DNA of 64,000 nucleotides from the NCBI RefSeq assembly GCF_036417845.1, contig NC_089994.1, positions 12,480,001 through 12,544,000 on the forward strand. Direction: 5' to 3'. This document shows positions 1 to 14,459 of this stretch, one piece after another. Under the pieces are notes generated by a model that saw only the letters and a list, made by a program, of their open reading frames with translations, was not told where the DNA came from and searched no databases. The position numbers and the translations under genes are program-made. The DNA is from Apteryx mantelli. Its lineage: Eukaryota; Chordata; Aves; Apterygiformes; Apterygidae. Position 1 is the first letter of the stretch. Each line of letters begins with the position of its first letter.

Positions 1-19
1 TGAAATGAAATACAATTAC

Positions 20-1940
20 CTTTCTTTGAAATTTTCTTTAAATTCAAAGCTTTTTTCCTTTTCTCTTGAAATTCAATTTGCAGTTTTATTTCAACAACCT
101 AAAATGTAAATCAAGTTTAATAAAGCATTTACATTTTATAAATAAAATACTGAAGATAAAAAAGCAGTGACTTACACAAATATTAAAGAGCCAGCATTTT
201 ACCTGTTCGATGTTAGACCAGAAGTATTCTATTTCTCTAGCAATTGATGCAGCAATTCGCCTTAGTTTATTTTGTTCTTCCTTTTTAGCTCGCTCTTCAT
301 TAAGTTTCTTTTCTTCATGATAACGAGCCACAGTTCTTACCATCTAAAATGCCATCAGAAAGGCTGAATTAGGTTACCTCAATATATAGAACATCATGTT
401 TCTTAAGATTATATTAGGTAGCAGTAGTTAGCTGTTGACCAAAGTTTTAATACATCTAGCACTTACCTCCAGTGTGTCTAATTCCTACCATGTCAGTAAA
501 ACAACAGACAGGAAAAACAAAGGGAAAAAGAAAGTACAGGAAATATAACTAAGCAATCCAGCAGGGAACTCTTAATTCACTGTTCTCTCTCAATACAAGA
601 ATTAGAGAAAATCTACTGAAATTAGCAGCAACCATATAAAAGAAAACCTTTTTCAGACAATACATATTAAGCTTAGAAATCACATCTCGATATGTCAGAG
701 ACCAAAGGTAAAATGAGTTCAAAAAGAGAGCACATACATGAATGAAAGACAGGTCCATCAGTGACTGTTAAAAACTGATTCAATTGCAACTGGTAGCTCA
801 GGAGATCCCTAAAATGTTGACTTCCAGAAGTTTGAAGGATACTGCCAGGGGAAGGATCATTCCATATTTGCCCTGCGCCTATTTCTCCTATTCTTAAAAA
901 CCCACCATTTGTCACAAATAAAGTACTTCAAATCCAGATTCAAATTATTTTCAAAATGCAGATCTGCATTCACAAAATAATACATCTATTTTAATATTAT
1001 GCTTCTAAGGAAAAGAGTCTGAATTTGCAGCGCTTTGGGATATACAACAGAAAACAAAATGGCAAATTAAACTAACGATCTTCAGTTCTCTTCACTTCCC
1101 AAAGTTGGTCAACAAATGTTTCAAAAGAAAGTGAAAGATTGCCGGAATCCATAGCAAACCCTTGTTTAATATATGTAAACAGATTTTACATATTTCATCT
1201 CAAACCAACCCAATTTTCATTCCATCACTAAGTTAATTATGCCCACTCTGCTGCTCTCTTCCCCTACAGAAACAGTTCTATACCTTGCTTCCACTGCTGC
1301 CCCTAGAACTCTCTGGTTTCTCCTTCATCTTCTTCTGAGACAAACAGAAGAACTACACAGAGAATCACACCCAATGGAAATGATTTATGAAATTCTATAT
1401 TTACTTTTCATTGAGGGGAGTAAGTGATACGTGAGACAGCCATGATGGCCATCGTTTTTAAATATGAGTTAACATACATACTGAGACCCCTAAATAAGTT
1501 ATTTTATTTCAAGAGGAACAAAATCCACAAAACCCCAAACTATTATTTGCATCTGAAATCAACACAATTATCAATTCAGTGCCAAATGCTAGATTATCCA
1601 AAGCTAAAAAAGGCTTCTCCATTAAGTTAAAAATCAGTGCTTTATACTCTCATCACTTTTTTGCATAGAAAAAACTGTTTAAACAGTTTTGGTACAAAGT
1701 TGAATGACACCAAGATTAATTGTTTTGATTCAAAATGATGTGTTTTTCAAGTACCTTCTTAGCAGTTGCCATCTTCCACTTCCTCTCTTGAGCAAAATCA
1801 GTTGCCATCCACTGCATTTCTTCCAGCAAATAATCCCAGTGAGATTTGGGTCTTGGGGCCTCTTGGAGTTTAGGAAGTCGCCTCAGGGACCATAAACCTT
1901 CCTTCCTCAGTTCTGCTATTCGCTGATGGATTTGATTTTC
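20..1940 (-). CDS. EP400: EP400 exons 8-10, HSA domain
   Basis: Exons 1940-1755, 343-203 and 98-20 code the helicase-SANT-associated (HSA) region, known to bind actin and BAF53-type actin-related proteins. Visible landmarks are [20 protein letters not shown] in exon 8, [20 protein letters not shown] then WSNIEQ in exon 9, and [20 protein letters not shown] in exon 10. The region is highly charged and helical in character. Exon 10 ends at AAAG|GTAATT at position 20; the ATPase exons must follow to the left of the window. Confidence 0.96.
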
Positions 1941-4900
1941 CTTTAAAAAAAGTACATACCATTACAAAGAAGCTACGTGATGCACCTGCAATAGTAGCCA
2001 AATATAGAAACAATATTTGCTCCAACTTCATCAATATAATTGAGAGCAAAAAAAGTGTAACAACATGACACATGCATTATACAAATCAAGTCTGAATATT
2101 CTATCAATGTAGGAATTACCAGACTAAATTCAACTTATGCATAAAGAGAATCACAGTCCTTTAACATGTATTACAAAAAGTACCTTGTTAAATAAAAGAA
2201 TGAAGAGGTTCACTGGACAGCACAAAAAGCAAGGTACAAGACACATGTAAAAAGCAATCAAATAATTCTTTTTTTTATAAATTGAAATTGCAGTTGTATT
2301 CATCCACAGAGAAACACAGAAGAGAATAAAGACATCTTCATTACTAACACTTCTTAATTTTTAGAAAAAACAAGTTCTCTATGAAGTTCCCGTTAAATAA
2401 GCAAAACAACATGTCTCCAGTTTATTATAAATATAAATAAGGCTGCAGCTGCCTTGAATGACTAGATAGAATCAATACAGTAGAAAGAGAAAGCATACAA
2501 CTCTGAAGATTTATCAGTCTTATTAGCATTTGCGACTTTAACTTCTTTGAACTTTTCTTTAACTTCTTCTGCATAAAAGCAAAACCCAGTAAGTAAAACA
2601 ACTTCTAAAACGTCATACACAGAAAACATCCCATCTTCATAACTCAAACATGTAACTTATCTGTGTGTTAACTGTTTATAAGTTCCCCCCGCCAAAAAAA
2701 GAAAGAATCTTACCAGCTTTACTTGCTCAGCAAGCTTGTCTTGAGAGTTGTCCTGTGGTAATACTGCTGCATTCTGAGCTGGACTTTGTGTTTTAGGTGC
2801 TGCTGCTACTGCTAAGCCTGGTGGTTTTGAGGCAATAGGAGATAATGACTTGTTAGTTGCTGGAGACGTTCTGTTTGTTTGTACTGGATATGCAGAAGGC
2901 GGCGTTGTGCCTGAGATGGTTGCTGGCGCAATGGATGAGGTAGGCGGTAGCGTATTTGCCGTAAGTCTCTGAGAAGACTGAGCAGGATCTGCAGATGGTC
3001 GTGTCAGAGTCACAGTCTGCCCAAGAAACACATTTGTTAGTGATGAGTTTCGCGTTCGATACTGTCTTAGCCTGCATTACAGCAGAATGCAATGCTGACC
3101 TAACTTTAATTCAGTAAAAAAATTTACACCTGCATTTTTGTAAGGAAAGGATTTTTGTTTGTAGGCTATGTCTAAGTGTGTTTGTCCAGTAGAGTTAAAA
3201 AAACATTAGAATCTTTCACATGTCTTCAGGAAGATAATATTGGTATATTTTACTGTGCATTGAAATAGACATATTTTTACCCCAAAAAAGCTCATATACC
3301 TGTTGCTGCATTGTAGCTTGTGGCTGTGACACTTGGTTTGGTGTCTGTCCTTGTACGTGGATTGCTGGCGGCACCTGCTGCTGAAGTGGTGCTGGAAGTG
3401 GAGCAGAAGTCAGGGGTACACCTTGGGGCTGGATCTTCACCTGAATCTGGGGCTGAGCTGGAGATTCCACTATCTGTGGTTGCTGCTGCGAAAGCTGCAG
3501 TGCAGCTGGGAGAGATGTCATGGGGACATTCGCGGGTTGCAGTCGCCCTGGCAGCTGCGGTGGTGGTGTATGCAAACTTGCTGCATTCTGCACCGGAGGA
3601 CCTTTAGATGGGTCGTACTGTTGTTGACTCTGTTTCTGTCCAGTTAGCTGTACAGTTTGAGGAGCGGGAGGCATCCCACCTACAAAGCAAGAGAAAACAC
3701 ACACACAGATGAAATTAAAAGGTCCAGTGCTCTTTACTAGTATAATGAGGAAGTCAACTGCAAGTAGACTGATTTGTTACTTACTTTGCCACAAGACACC
3801 ATCACTTGAAAATACCACATCACAATCACAAAGTAAATCACCATTACAATAAACAGCAAAGTTTTTCATGCACAGGACTACAACTAAAATTTGGAGCACA
3901 GCTATTATAAAAAACGTGTCATTAAATGTCTTCTGAGTTTCCTATATTTAAAAAGAAAAGGAGTGAAGAGCTAACAGGAATTTAACCTGAAATAACAGCA
4001 TCAAGTCTAAATAACATTTAGTTATTAATACATTCACTCTAACATATGCTCTAAAACCTAGCATGACTACTGAATAAAAAAAATTGTCATGTATGTTGCA
4101 GATTAGGAGGTTTCCTTTTCACAAACCATTGGCTCAGTTCCAGGATTCTCAGATTAACCATTCTGCATCAGCACCTGTGACGTATTTCCATGCCCACATG
4201 CACCTTTGGAGCCCGTCACTCAGCTCCTTAAACAAACCAGGCATTGCATACCAAGTATTAATTTACATGGAGAAGTATGTGGTGGGGCTAGGATCTTGGA
4301 AGGCTGGAAGCCCAAGTTTCTAGTCCCATCACTAACATCTCCTTGTTAAATTAATGTGCAATTGGCATGTGGTGACACAGTACCTTGTGCCGTTGGCATT
4401 AGCTGTTGAAGAGGAACTCCTGAAGCCACACCCGGATGCTGAAAAACCATCCCATGACGGCCCACTTCAATTCGTGGTCTCTTAGACGAATCTGTGATAT
4501 TCAAATTCCATTTATGGCATGGTATAATGGAATGGGTTCAGTTTTACAAAGCAAACTACTACACATGATTTCAACATCAGCTCAGAAAGCTACAACTACT
4601 ATGCATGTGTAGCATTTATGAAGAACATGCTCCAAGGGCAGAGTCCCTTTAACTTCAAGTTGGCCATCTCCAATCTTCTTAGCTAGAATAACCAATCTAA
4701 CAATGTTTCTATGCTTGCCAAATCCAGTCCTATGTATTGTGAGCGGAGTGCACTCTTCACACAGCACCATTCACAATAGATAGTGCTAACGATCTGGCAG
4801 TTTCCAAGGTGAGGCAAAACTGTATTTCAAGAGTTAGTGAACAGTGGGCTTCGTTAACTGTTTGGAAAAAAAACAAAACAAAACAAATTAAACTGAAAAT

Positions 4901-7900
4901 CTGCTTGAGAGGAACATACCTGCTGGCACAAGTGCTTGTCTCTTAAGAGCTTCAATTTCTATGGTGCTCACAGTCCCCGTAACAGGAGTTACTGTATGTG
5001 TTTGCTATTGGAAAAAGAAAAGAAATCACAGAAGTTCAATATGTGAGTAGTCTAGCACAACATTTAAGTTACAAACAGATGTAAAGAGGCCACTGGAGAA
5101 CGAATTCTTCGAAACAGTTGTATAATGAAGAAAATAAGACTGATCCAGTATCTGCTAGAAATTTTGTGCCCATATTGCACTGATACTTTTCCTTCAGTTT
5201 AAGTTTCAAAACAGCAACTAAATTGATGAAGCTAATTATATATAATACACATTTGAATTTTTTTTTAAATTGTATCAAATCCAAGAAAACATAGCATGTA
5301 AAAAAGTAAACTTGGTCAAAAGTTTTGTGATTTTTTTCTATAAATGGAAGTTTTCATTAATGTATTACTCTTCATCATTTGCCTAATGCTTCAATGATGT
5401 CATAACAACATATTCGTATAGCATACAGCTGCAATAAAAAGCTGACATGACAGAAATTAAACATTGTGGCTTCATTACAGGATTAAATGGAAGGGAAATT
5501 AGATGAGGAAAGAGCATTTATATCAAAACTAACTGTATCAAAACTAACGAGGTACAAAAATAAGAAATAAGAGTCAAAACATTTGTGAAAGATAATCCTT
5601 TTCATTCTGTGTAAAACATCAGTAACACAGAAATTAATTCTCATCTTGAAGACAGTTTAAGCTTACGCAAGAGCCTCCACCATTGTCACTCTCACGATAG
5701 AGTTCTATGGGAGTTAGCATTGAAATACTTCAGGAAAAATTGCTAAGACTCAAAACATGAAATAAAAGAATCTCAGCCAAGTTACAAGTTCCAATTCCAG
5801 TTTTGCAGATGCTAGACTTGTACTTGTTTGCACAGCAAGCAAAAAAAGTACGAAGAAATAACTTTATGTTGAGAAACAATCTTCCTAAAAAGCTACTGTC
5901 ACCTCAGAACACATTAGAACTTACTACACATTTTGCCTGAGGATAAATGTCACACAACTATGAATTAACAAGCCTGGAAGAGCACTATGAATACTGTGAT
6001 GGAAAAGAAATCACAGGGATTTGATTCAGCAAGCTGAAATCTTATTCTGTAGGATTATGCAGTGCATTAAAACTTTTTGAAATACTACAATTAATACTGG
6101 CAAAGATGGCAGAACCTAGACAATTCTTTCAATACCAGATTCAGATGGCAGATTTAGATAAAGGATTTTTTAAGCAGATGAGTTCGGATATATGATGATT
6201 TCCATGCTCTTTGGGCCCTCAGCACTACTAGCAAGTACTTAACAATGTTTGGCAGTGTTTGTACAAGCCCAGCTCTCTTCAGTAAGTTTTGAAGTCCTAT
6301 TTTTAAATCCTCCTCAATACCTAGCCATGCTATATCCAATACTCCACAATGAAACTTAGTATGAGGAAAATAAGGGCTATCAATAGAAAGGGCTTAAAAG
6401 ATTCTATTAGAAAATACAAAGAAGGCCTTTACGTAAGTCCAAGCCAATGAGCTGATTTACCACTCAAGTTCTCTAAGTGCAATTTGCTGTTGGTAAGAGC
6501 CTCCACAACATACATGTACAGTGAAGTTTTTCCAAAAGTCTTGTGAAAACTTATTATGACAACAGCTTTTGTATCATTAAACATGTCCCTAGCAAAGACA
6601 GCAATTTCCCCCAAAAAACTTCTCACTTATTCACAGTTCCTTTATTCTCCATTTTTAATAGAAATTCTATCAATGTAAACTAAGCCTAAGTAAACACCAC
6701 TCTACACTGAAATAAACTGTAGTAGTCACAACTACATCTTCAGTGTTTCTTCAAACAATATTAATAGACAGACATCCTCACCTAAAATGACTGGGTTTAA
6801 AACATTTCTTTTTGAGCAGAATACATCTCATACCATTCAGATTGCATCAACAGCTAAGAATAACAAAATTTAATACTTTTGCTGCTGTGAGGGCATTTGC
6901 GGTGATTCTAGTGATACAGCTATACTGTTAAGATACGAATTTTAGTTTTAAGAATATTTGACCCATATTCATCCTCAATGGTCAGCAGTTCACTGTCATA
7001 TCACACTCAATATGAATTAAGCTTTCAAATTTTTTTTCTCCCAAAGCAGACATGCAGCATATTTTATGTCTAATAGCCAACATCTGGCAGAGCATCATAC
7101 ACAGGCATTTACAGAATTATTCAAAATAACTTCACAAAAACATGTTTTATATAACACTTCTGAATTAATTAACAAACCCAGCTTATTTGCTGTTTGCATC
7201 AAATGCCTTCTGGGACATCAGTCTAAGAAGATATGTTCTCCAAACTGCTTCCAGTGCCATTTATTTCATCTGCACTTTTACTCTGGATGATTGTATTCTC
7301 ACAGTTTCAGGCTACAGCTCCACTTTAGGATTTCTGACTAACATTTTCTTAAGCCTCCCACTTGTCTGCATTATCATCACCTAATTTAGGCTAGACACTT
7401 CAAAGAGCAAAGATGATATGTTTTTATAAATTGCATTCACATACCACAAGGTATGTGGTAGGACTAAAACTGTCCTAAGTTTAATTAAAATAACAGTTTT
7501 CTGGAGGTCATGATTATGCAGCATGCCCACAAAAATCATCTTGAGTGCTGCACTTATGCACTCAAAATTGAATGACAATGCTGATCAGGATACACTACTT
7601 GTCTATAAGCAGTTACAAAGAGAAATATTTATGGAAACAGATGATGCTTCCTGTTAAAATTTTGTGCTAACAGCTATTATCACAAGTACATAGAGTTTTG
7701 TATATGTCTAGTATGTACCTTCCAGTTTTTCTAAAACAGCTTTGAAATGCTGTAGTACTTTGGAAACTACTTTCATCATTGGTTTAGCTGGAACTTAATG
7801 ATAAGCATAATCACTATAAGAAATAACCTGACACAATATTACATATTTTAAACAATTTAGATGAAGCCTGACTACCGAAGACTTCCAAAACAAGTCAGCA

Positions 7901-10900
7901 CTGGCCATAACAAAGCTCTCGGTGCAAGTCCCTTTACTAAGCAACTCATTTGTAAAATACCATAATGAATAACCCATTTATAGTATATGGGAATACCATC
8001 AATTTTACATTGCTTTTAACTCTCCATTTTCCAAAAACTAGATGAAAGTAGTGCAGACTGTATGGCTTTTATGGTAGAGATCAGTAATTCACCCTGTATC
8101 ATTTGTTATTTAAGTGTATGTAATTGAGCTAAAAGGTAAGCATTTTAGCTGTAGGGGAACTAGCGTATATTACTTCTCTGGATACATAAGCAATGGTGTC
8201 CCAGTAACACAGGGCTGGCGGTAGTTGCATACACCCATACTACCTTGAATCTAAAAGTTGCATCATCAGTGATCCACAAAAATAGTAACTGATTACCACA
8301 TTCTCCCTTTGTTTTGTACATTGTTCCCTCATTCAAAAATTTGTAAAAAGTACCTATAAAATAAAAATAAGCACTTCAGTTTCTTCTTGCTATCATTTAA
8401 GGTAGAGCTAATGAAAAGGTGTTAGTTATTTAAAAAAACTGGCAGAGGCGTTATTGTTGTTATTTGAAATATTTCAGGGAAGGTAAAACCAATACCTTCT
8501 GCAGCCATACTCAAGACCTTTAATAAATAAAGAAAAAAAGAAAAGAAATTTAGAAGAAATCCACAGTTACAATGCCACAGACAAAAGAATCCACACTACC
8601 ACTATGCAGAATGCACAAATGAACCAAATGCATTAGGGAAACAAAAGACAAACAAACCAAAGTGAAAACATTCAAGCCGAAAGTTAATGAAATAAGCCAG
8701 CAACTTTGAGACAGAGATTTAACTTCCTCAATGTTCCATTAACACTGATGCATTTTAAGATTGCAAAGATCTTCTTTGTTTTGTTAGATGATAAGGGATG
8801 GGCTCTTGGGAAAATTCTAATTTATCTAAGAAATACCAAATCTGAATGAAGAAAAAAAATCTGGGATGAAACTACATTTTTAGAACCATTGAAAAGTACC
8901 TGAAATGGTTGCTGCTGGGATGAAAAAGCAGCAGAAACATTTGGAGGAAGCTGGGTTGCTATAGCGACAGGAGTACCAGTCTGCCCATCCTTTCCTGTCA
9001 CAACCTTTACCTGAGAGAAATATTTTGGGAAAAAAAAAAGGGAGAATCATTTTCTTTTTAAAAGTTTTTCTTCTTTTTCTTTTTTAAACTGTTCAACACA
9101 CTTGTTTTTGACTGATGGCACCTCACTGAAGAGGGGATTATAAGTAAATGACCACCAGTGCAGCTTGGTTTGAACGCAGGCAATTTTTGAAGAGTTCTGT
9201 TTCACTTTTAGTAGCAGAACAGAGCAAGGCCTTGACTATCTATAGTGACCTCTCACCACTGGAAAGCTTTTCTTAAATCCAGTTCACATAAAAGCGTGGT
9301 TTAAGTTTAATGATTGTAGTTCCTAATGGACAACAAATTAGCATGACAGACAGTTTGAACTTAAGAGAGCCCCAACATTTAATTAAGCAATGAGCACAGC
9401 CACCATTCGCTCTCCCCCATTAATTCCCAAAGTGAACAACCTTTCCAGGCAAGGGATGAAGTGCATTGCTTTAGCAGAAAGTGATAAAGAGGGGGGAGGG
9501 GGAAATAAAAGAGAAGACGACAAAAAATACAAAGAAATAACATACTCAAAAGATGTCTTAATCTTTCAAAAGGATTCATCATTTGAAAACACTGAAACAA
9601 CTTGTTGTTGCAGTCTGCAATATTTTCCAGCAGTTAAACTGACAAGCAGCTTTCACGAACAAGATGATCCATCACAAGAAACTGTTAAGTACAGCAAATT
9701 CAAAACCCACAAGACTGAGGGGCAGAGTCTCAACTGATGTAAATTGTAGTAGTACCACTGACTTCAATGAACCTATACAATTTACATCCACTAAAGATCT
9801 CAAAATTTGCATACTACAGTTAAAAATACCTGTTTTTCAGCTGACAAACATGCAAACCAACAAGAACACCTAAACAATCTGACAAAATACAAGCCAAGTG
9901 AAAAAAATATTGGATAGCCATTGTCAATAAATTATAACAGGCTAGTTTTTAAGTTCCTAGATATAGAAATAAACGATTCCTTTAAAATTATCAATAACTA
10001 TCATAAACAGAACATATATATATTTTTTCCTCATAAAGAACTTCAGACCACAAAACAATGAACAAGTTAAACTCCAGCAGTTACACAGTTAATATTTCCT
10101 GCAAATTCCAACTGAAGATGTGACCACTAATGACTTACACCTAAGAGTCACCAATTTTCACTGAAGACACTGATTTATAACAGATATTTCAAAGCAATAT
10201 GAGTTTCTTTACAGAACTTTTTTTTTTTTTAATACAAAAAAGCAACTGCATACCCACACATTTCCACAAATTTTAAAAGGTATTTATGAGTGCCAAGTGG
10301 TGCTAATTCATCAGTTATATCAGCACTGTTGCAACCACTTACCATACAACTGGCACGCTCTGCACAAGAGAGGCACTGTTCCAGCACCCAAAGGGGTGCT
10401 GCGGGTCAAGACTAACATGAATGGGTACAAACATGAAGGAAAGCTGCACGGCATCTGTTTGCAGCAAGCTTATTTCAAGTCATTTGCCATTAATAAACAG
10501 TGGATTAAAGTAATTTAATTATTTTAAACCTCTGTGTAAATAACAGAAGTTAACTTTTTAATGTCCAGGCTATAAATGCTTTTTCTTTTTTTTTCTTTTT
10601 TTTTAAACCATTCAGGCTGCAATATATGCACAAGGTTCTAAGACGACCTAAATAAACTGATGCCTTACTGTGGATCCATATACATTATGATTCACATAAT
10701 TAATGAGAATAAATAATTAGAATTCACAAGAGACAAATAAAGGTTTAACCTCTTATGAGACTTTTTGCTTTTTTTTTTTTTGGTTTGTGTATGACTAGTG
10801 AGTGAAATTTAATTTATGATACATAATCATTCTGATAGCTTAAAACAGCTTCCACAGCAATGCCAAACTCATTTATGTTTTATCTTACCTATTTCACATA

Positions 10901-12507
10901 CGGGACTTGCATACTAAACTAGGACAACAAAAGCTCCTTGCACCTCTCTGAAGTACTTTGCTTTTAAATACATACATCTGATTGCATGCTCAAACCAACC
11001 TGTAAGATAACACTACCTAGCAAAACTGCATTCCCTCAAAGCATGCATTTAAAAAAACCCTGCAATACTACTTAAAGTAAAAATGATTTTTCACATACTC
11101 TCATACTGTCTAATACTTCAGAATCCAGGTGCAACAACTTCCTCTACTATTTTATTCCAAAACATTAACCAAAAGATTTCTTACCTCATCATTGATAACC
11201 TCAGATTGTTCCTCCTCTTCCTCCTCCTCCAGATCCAAGTCATTTTGCCTAAGGTATGCTTGCAGTGGAACACAATGTTTCTTCTTAAAAGCTAAAAAGT
11301 CCATCATATTCCCTTGAAGATGTTGCAGGAAAAACAGTTCAATCAAACATTCCTTAAAAGTTTCCTTAAGCATTTCCATTTGCTTATGATGATGATCCAA
11401 ACATTGTTTTCTCATCTGAGCAGTCTCTTGATTGGCAGGAGGAATCTCCTCCAACTTTTTGGGTTGTTTTTTCACTGCCGTATTAACTGTAGGAGCAAGA
11501 GGAAGATTTGACAGTCCCTGTGGTACCGTGGCCCGTGAAGGACTTGTGGGAGGAGGTGGTGATGTCATTCCAAATGCACTAGGTCCTCCAACTCCTGCTA
11601 TTAATCCACCAGAAGTCCTGTCATAGCCAATGGGTCTACTCAGCTGCTGTCCTTGAAGCACTTGTTGCTGCTGCTGCATAAGTTGCCCTTGGATAATATT
11701 GCTGATTTGCGGAGGCAAGCTGGTAGTTGTAATATGACCTGGGCTAGTCAAAGATTGCATGTTTGCTCCACTAGCTACAGGACTTTGAGGACCCAGATGA
11801 TGAATAGTGCCACCAGACTGTGAATGAGGTTGTGAAAGTCTGCGTTCTCTTACGGTAGCAGGCGTCCCAGAAGATGGAAGCTGTACTTGTGCTGCAGCTC
11901 CTTGAGCAATCTGTGCAATTCCTGGTCCTTCTTGATATACGAAGTGTCCACCATTTGAAGGACTCAAGCTGATTTGTCTCACAAGTACGCTAGCATCTAC
12001 AAAACCTCTAGTGGGGCTCTGGCTGCACATACCCAGGCCAGGGCCTGGCGTACCCGCCCGAACACTCGGTAATGTTTGCACTGGCACAGGGCTCGGCTGT
12101 GTAGGGCTTTGAGACTGAACTTGTTGAGGCAGCGGTGATGTGACTTGAATATACGATGGGGATCCATGCTCAAACCGCCTCTGCTGAGGACTAAACTGAA
12201 AACTTGGTGATGTTGGATTTGGAATTGGCAAAGGGGTAAGTGTTATCTGCTGGTTTCCTGAAGCTACTGGTCCAACGTTTTGTAGCGTGATGTTCACATT
12301 CTGCCCAGCTACTGGACTTCTGCTCATTATAAACTGCTGTATTTGGTAACTGGGGGACTGTGGTGCAGATGGGCTTGCTGAAGGTGCAAAAGAAGCTGCA
12401 GGGGACTGGGGTAAATTTGTCTGTTGCTCCTCTCCCTCACTGCCTGTGAAGGATCTGGACCTCTGGAGCTGACGCTGAGCATTCTGAGGACCGTTACCAT
12501 GGTGCAT
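20..12507 (-). CDS. EP400: EP400, E1A-binding protein p400 (5' part, nine coding exons; 3' part off the left edge)
   Basis: EP400 is the Snf2-family ATPase scaffold of the nuclear TIP60/NuA4 complex and takes part in H2A.Z/H3.3 exchange. Coding exons in transcript order are 12507-11185, 9010-8900, 5004-4920, 4491-4384, 3679-3300, 3016-2714, 1940-1755, 343-203 and 98-20. All have AG/GT borders and their phases agree, giving 905 codons with no stop. The start is ATG at 12507, reading [11 protein letters not shown], which matches the human MHHGTGPQN start; the GTG six bases upstream is not needed. The product begins with a Ser/Pro/Gln-rich N-terminus, continues through a Gln/Pro-rich linker and reaches the HSA domain at the window edge. 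The ATPase, SANT and C-terminal Q-rich parts are not in the window. The promoter is the CpG island at about 14.1-14.95 kb. Identification is by long stretches matching the human protein as I remember it. Confidence 0.97.
344..1754 (-). other. EP400: EP400 intron between exons 8 and 9
   Basis: AT-rich intron sequence. I see no additional exon, RNA gene or repeat family in it. The short open frames here lack splice borders or resemblance to known proteins. Confidence 0.7.
2714..9010 (-). CDS. EP400: EP400 exons 3-7, Gln/Pro-rich linker region
   Basis: Five exons (9010-8900, 5004-4920, 4491-4384, 3679-3300, 3016-2714) code a low-complexity linker. Recognisable pieces are [20 protein letters not shown] (exon 3), [12 protein letters not shown] (exon 4), [20 protein letters not shown] (exon 5), [20 protein letters not shown] (exon 6) and [16 protein letters not shown] (exon 7). 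Exon 4 is the least like human. Splice phases run 0, 1, 1, 0, 0 and keep the frame open. No catalytic domain is expected here. The 3.9 kb intron between exons 3 and 4 (8899-5005) is the longest within the coding part. Confidence 0.93.
5005..8899 (-). other. EP400: EP400 long intron between exons 3 and 4
   Basis: 3.9 kb of AT-rich intron with scattered short open frames and no recognisable exon. Introns of EP400 host a snoRNA in mammals, but I could not see a convincing H/ACA or C/D structure by eye here. Confidence 0.65.
9011..11184 (-). other. EP400: EP400 intron between exons 2 and 3
   Basis: AT-rich intron with oligo-T/A tracts (for example near 10218 and 10588). The 115-codon plus-strand open frame at 9390-9737 has no recognisable domain and is probably chance. 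Confidence 0.65.
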
Positions 12508-12538
12508 TATCACTGCTCTAGAGTTTTTACAGTATATT
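11185..12538 (-). CDS. EP400: EP400 exon 2, large first coding exon
   Basis: This 1.35 kb exon carries the first 441 codons. The acceptor is best placed after the pyrimidine tract ending TTTCTTTAG just above 12538, leaving about 30 bases of 5' UTR before the ATG at 12507. It encodes a Ser/Pro/Gln-rich region ([14 protein letters not shown], then [12 protein letters not shown], then a short glutamine run) and a better ordered end with [20 protein letters not shown]. It finishes in an acidic run of glutamates before SEVINDE at the donor GAG|GTAAGA. The acidic run is coded by a CTC/CTT-rich stretch near 11210-11230 that is prone to length change. Confidence 0.96.
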
Positions 12539-14459
12539 CTAAAGAAATATACAAAAACAGAAATTCAGGGAAGGTAAATACATTTCTGTAACTGAGAGAA
12601 ACTATTAGAATACCTTCTAGTAGGAACTTAGTTATTCTGTCTTTGCAGTTACTTAGAAGTTTTACGTTATCAGTCAAGTTTTCTGAAATCCTCATCACCA
12701 GGAAAACTTACTTAAATCCCTCATACATTTCTCTAGCTAACAAAATGCTATTGAATAGTTTACAAATGATACATTCCTCTTAAGCAGTCAGACTGACTTT
12801 AAATGATTAAAAACACTTTTTCCTTTTCTGTGGAACTTCAAGAATGAAAAGTCTCCACTACCAAAAATACCTACTCCTTTTGTGCTCTTTATTCCCAATG
12901 TTTCAATGTTTTACCATTTAATACTATATTCTCCAAAACACAGCAGCTGCAAAAATGTAAAGTAGGTTTCATCAATAATAATGAAAAATATTATGAAAAG
13001 TGGACACAGACTACTCAACTTTATTATTCTAACTATTGAAGAAAATATAGATGTTGCATGAAAGATCTCTTTTCCAAATGATCTGGAAGTTTGAAAAAGT
13101 ATTGTACATGATATTTAATTCTGCATTCTCTTTCCTTCAGAACACCAACACTTTAAAAAGATAAAAATCAATCCAAATCTGCATTTCATTTAAAATGCTG
13201 TTTATTGAGCCAAGCTATCCAGAGATTAGAAAGCACTCTGATTTTGAGGTTCAGTCACTTAGCAAAAAAAAAAAAAAAAAAAAGTCCATTAACATGCACT
13301 GACCAGCAGACACAGTGCTGGGTGTCACGCAGCAGCAAAAGAAAAAGGAAAATTGATTTTTCTCAAAATTTCTCTCATATTTTGAAAATAACTGTTCCTT
13401 GTCAGTATTTCAGGCCAAACACAGACACGTATGCTGCCATTTGCCCTTGCTTCTAACTACATTAACTCCCAACCCCTCGTCACAAGTGGCCAGAGGCAGT
13501 ATATATCAACATCGCAGCACGAGCAGAAAGGCATGTGTGCAGTAATTGGATGTCCTGCTACTCTTCCGCTCCGCACAGTAAATTGCCACACAAATCTCTT
13601 CCCCTGTCCCGGGCTATCTGCGGCAATCTGTTCAAGCCCTGGGGACGGGGATATCCCTTTCCTGGCCGCAGGAAACGGTCCTCTCCCCAGGAAGGTGGGA
13701 AGCAGAGCAGCGCTGTCACACACGTGCTGTCTAACGGCAGAAGAGGAAAGGGGCTACGGGCGGGTGCAGGACCTCACGCTGCGGGACGGGGCCAGCCCGC
13801 ACAAGGAGCCAAGCCCGTCTCCGGGCAGGTCTCACCTCTCCCGGCCCTCAGAGCTTAAACCAGCGCAGGGGGGAGGGAGAAAAATCCACTCCTTACAGGC
13901 ACCTCTTCCGAAAGATTTAACAATGCTGCAATACTTAGTGGTGCGGTGACTCTTTCATGACACCGATACCAAATAATTAAGATCCAAATGATATCACCTA
14001 TCGCTGGTAGCAAGGTCTTATTATTTTAATTGCCTGTACCTCGGCAACGTTTACGGCCCGGGTGAAAACACGTAATTACACGGTGATAGCGAAGCGTCGG
14101 CGGCGCGCTGCCTGCCCAGGGAGTCGGGAGCTCCTTTTGTGTGCGCAGAGGCGCCCGCCCCGCTCCGCGGACCCCGCCGGGGCCCGCCGCCCGCCCCGAG
14201 CGCGGGGCGCCCCGCCGCGGCGCAGCGGGAGGGTCCCGGCGGCGCCGCCGCCGCCGCGGGCCCGGCCCGGCCCGGCCCTGCCCCGCCGCGGGGCACGGCG
14301 CCGCGCGGAAGGCCCGCTCCGCCGCAGCCTCCCCCGCCGCCAGGACCGGCGCCGCCGGCCCGGCCTCGGGCCCGAGGCCTGCGGGGGGGAGGCGGGGCGG
14401 AGCGGGGCCCGGCGCGGCCGCCCCCCGCCGCCCCCCGAGCCCGGCGGGCCCCACTTACC
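12539..14459 (-). other. EP400: EP400 intron 1
   Basis: The left part is AT-rich and contains a 20-base A tract. The right part (from about 13,600) grades into the CpG island, and the open frames there are a by-product of GC content. No exon is recognised. Confidence 0.65.
13264..13283 (+). repeat. A20 mononucleotide tract
   Basis: Twenty consecutive A bases in EP400 intron 1. There is no adjacent SINE or processed-gene body that would make it a retroposon tail. Confidence 0.9.
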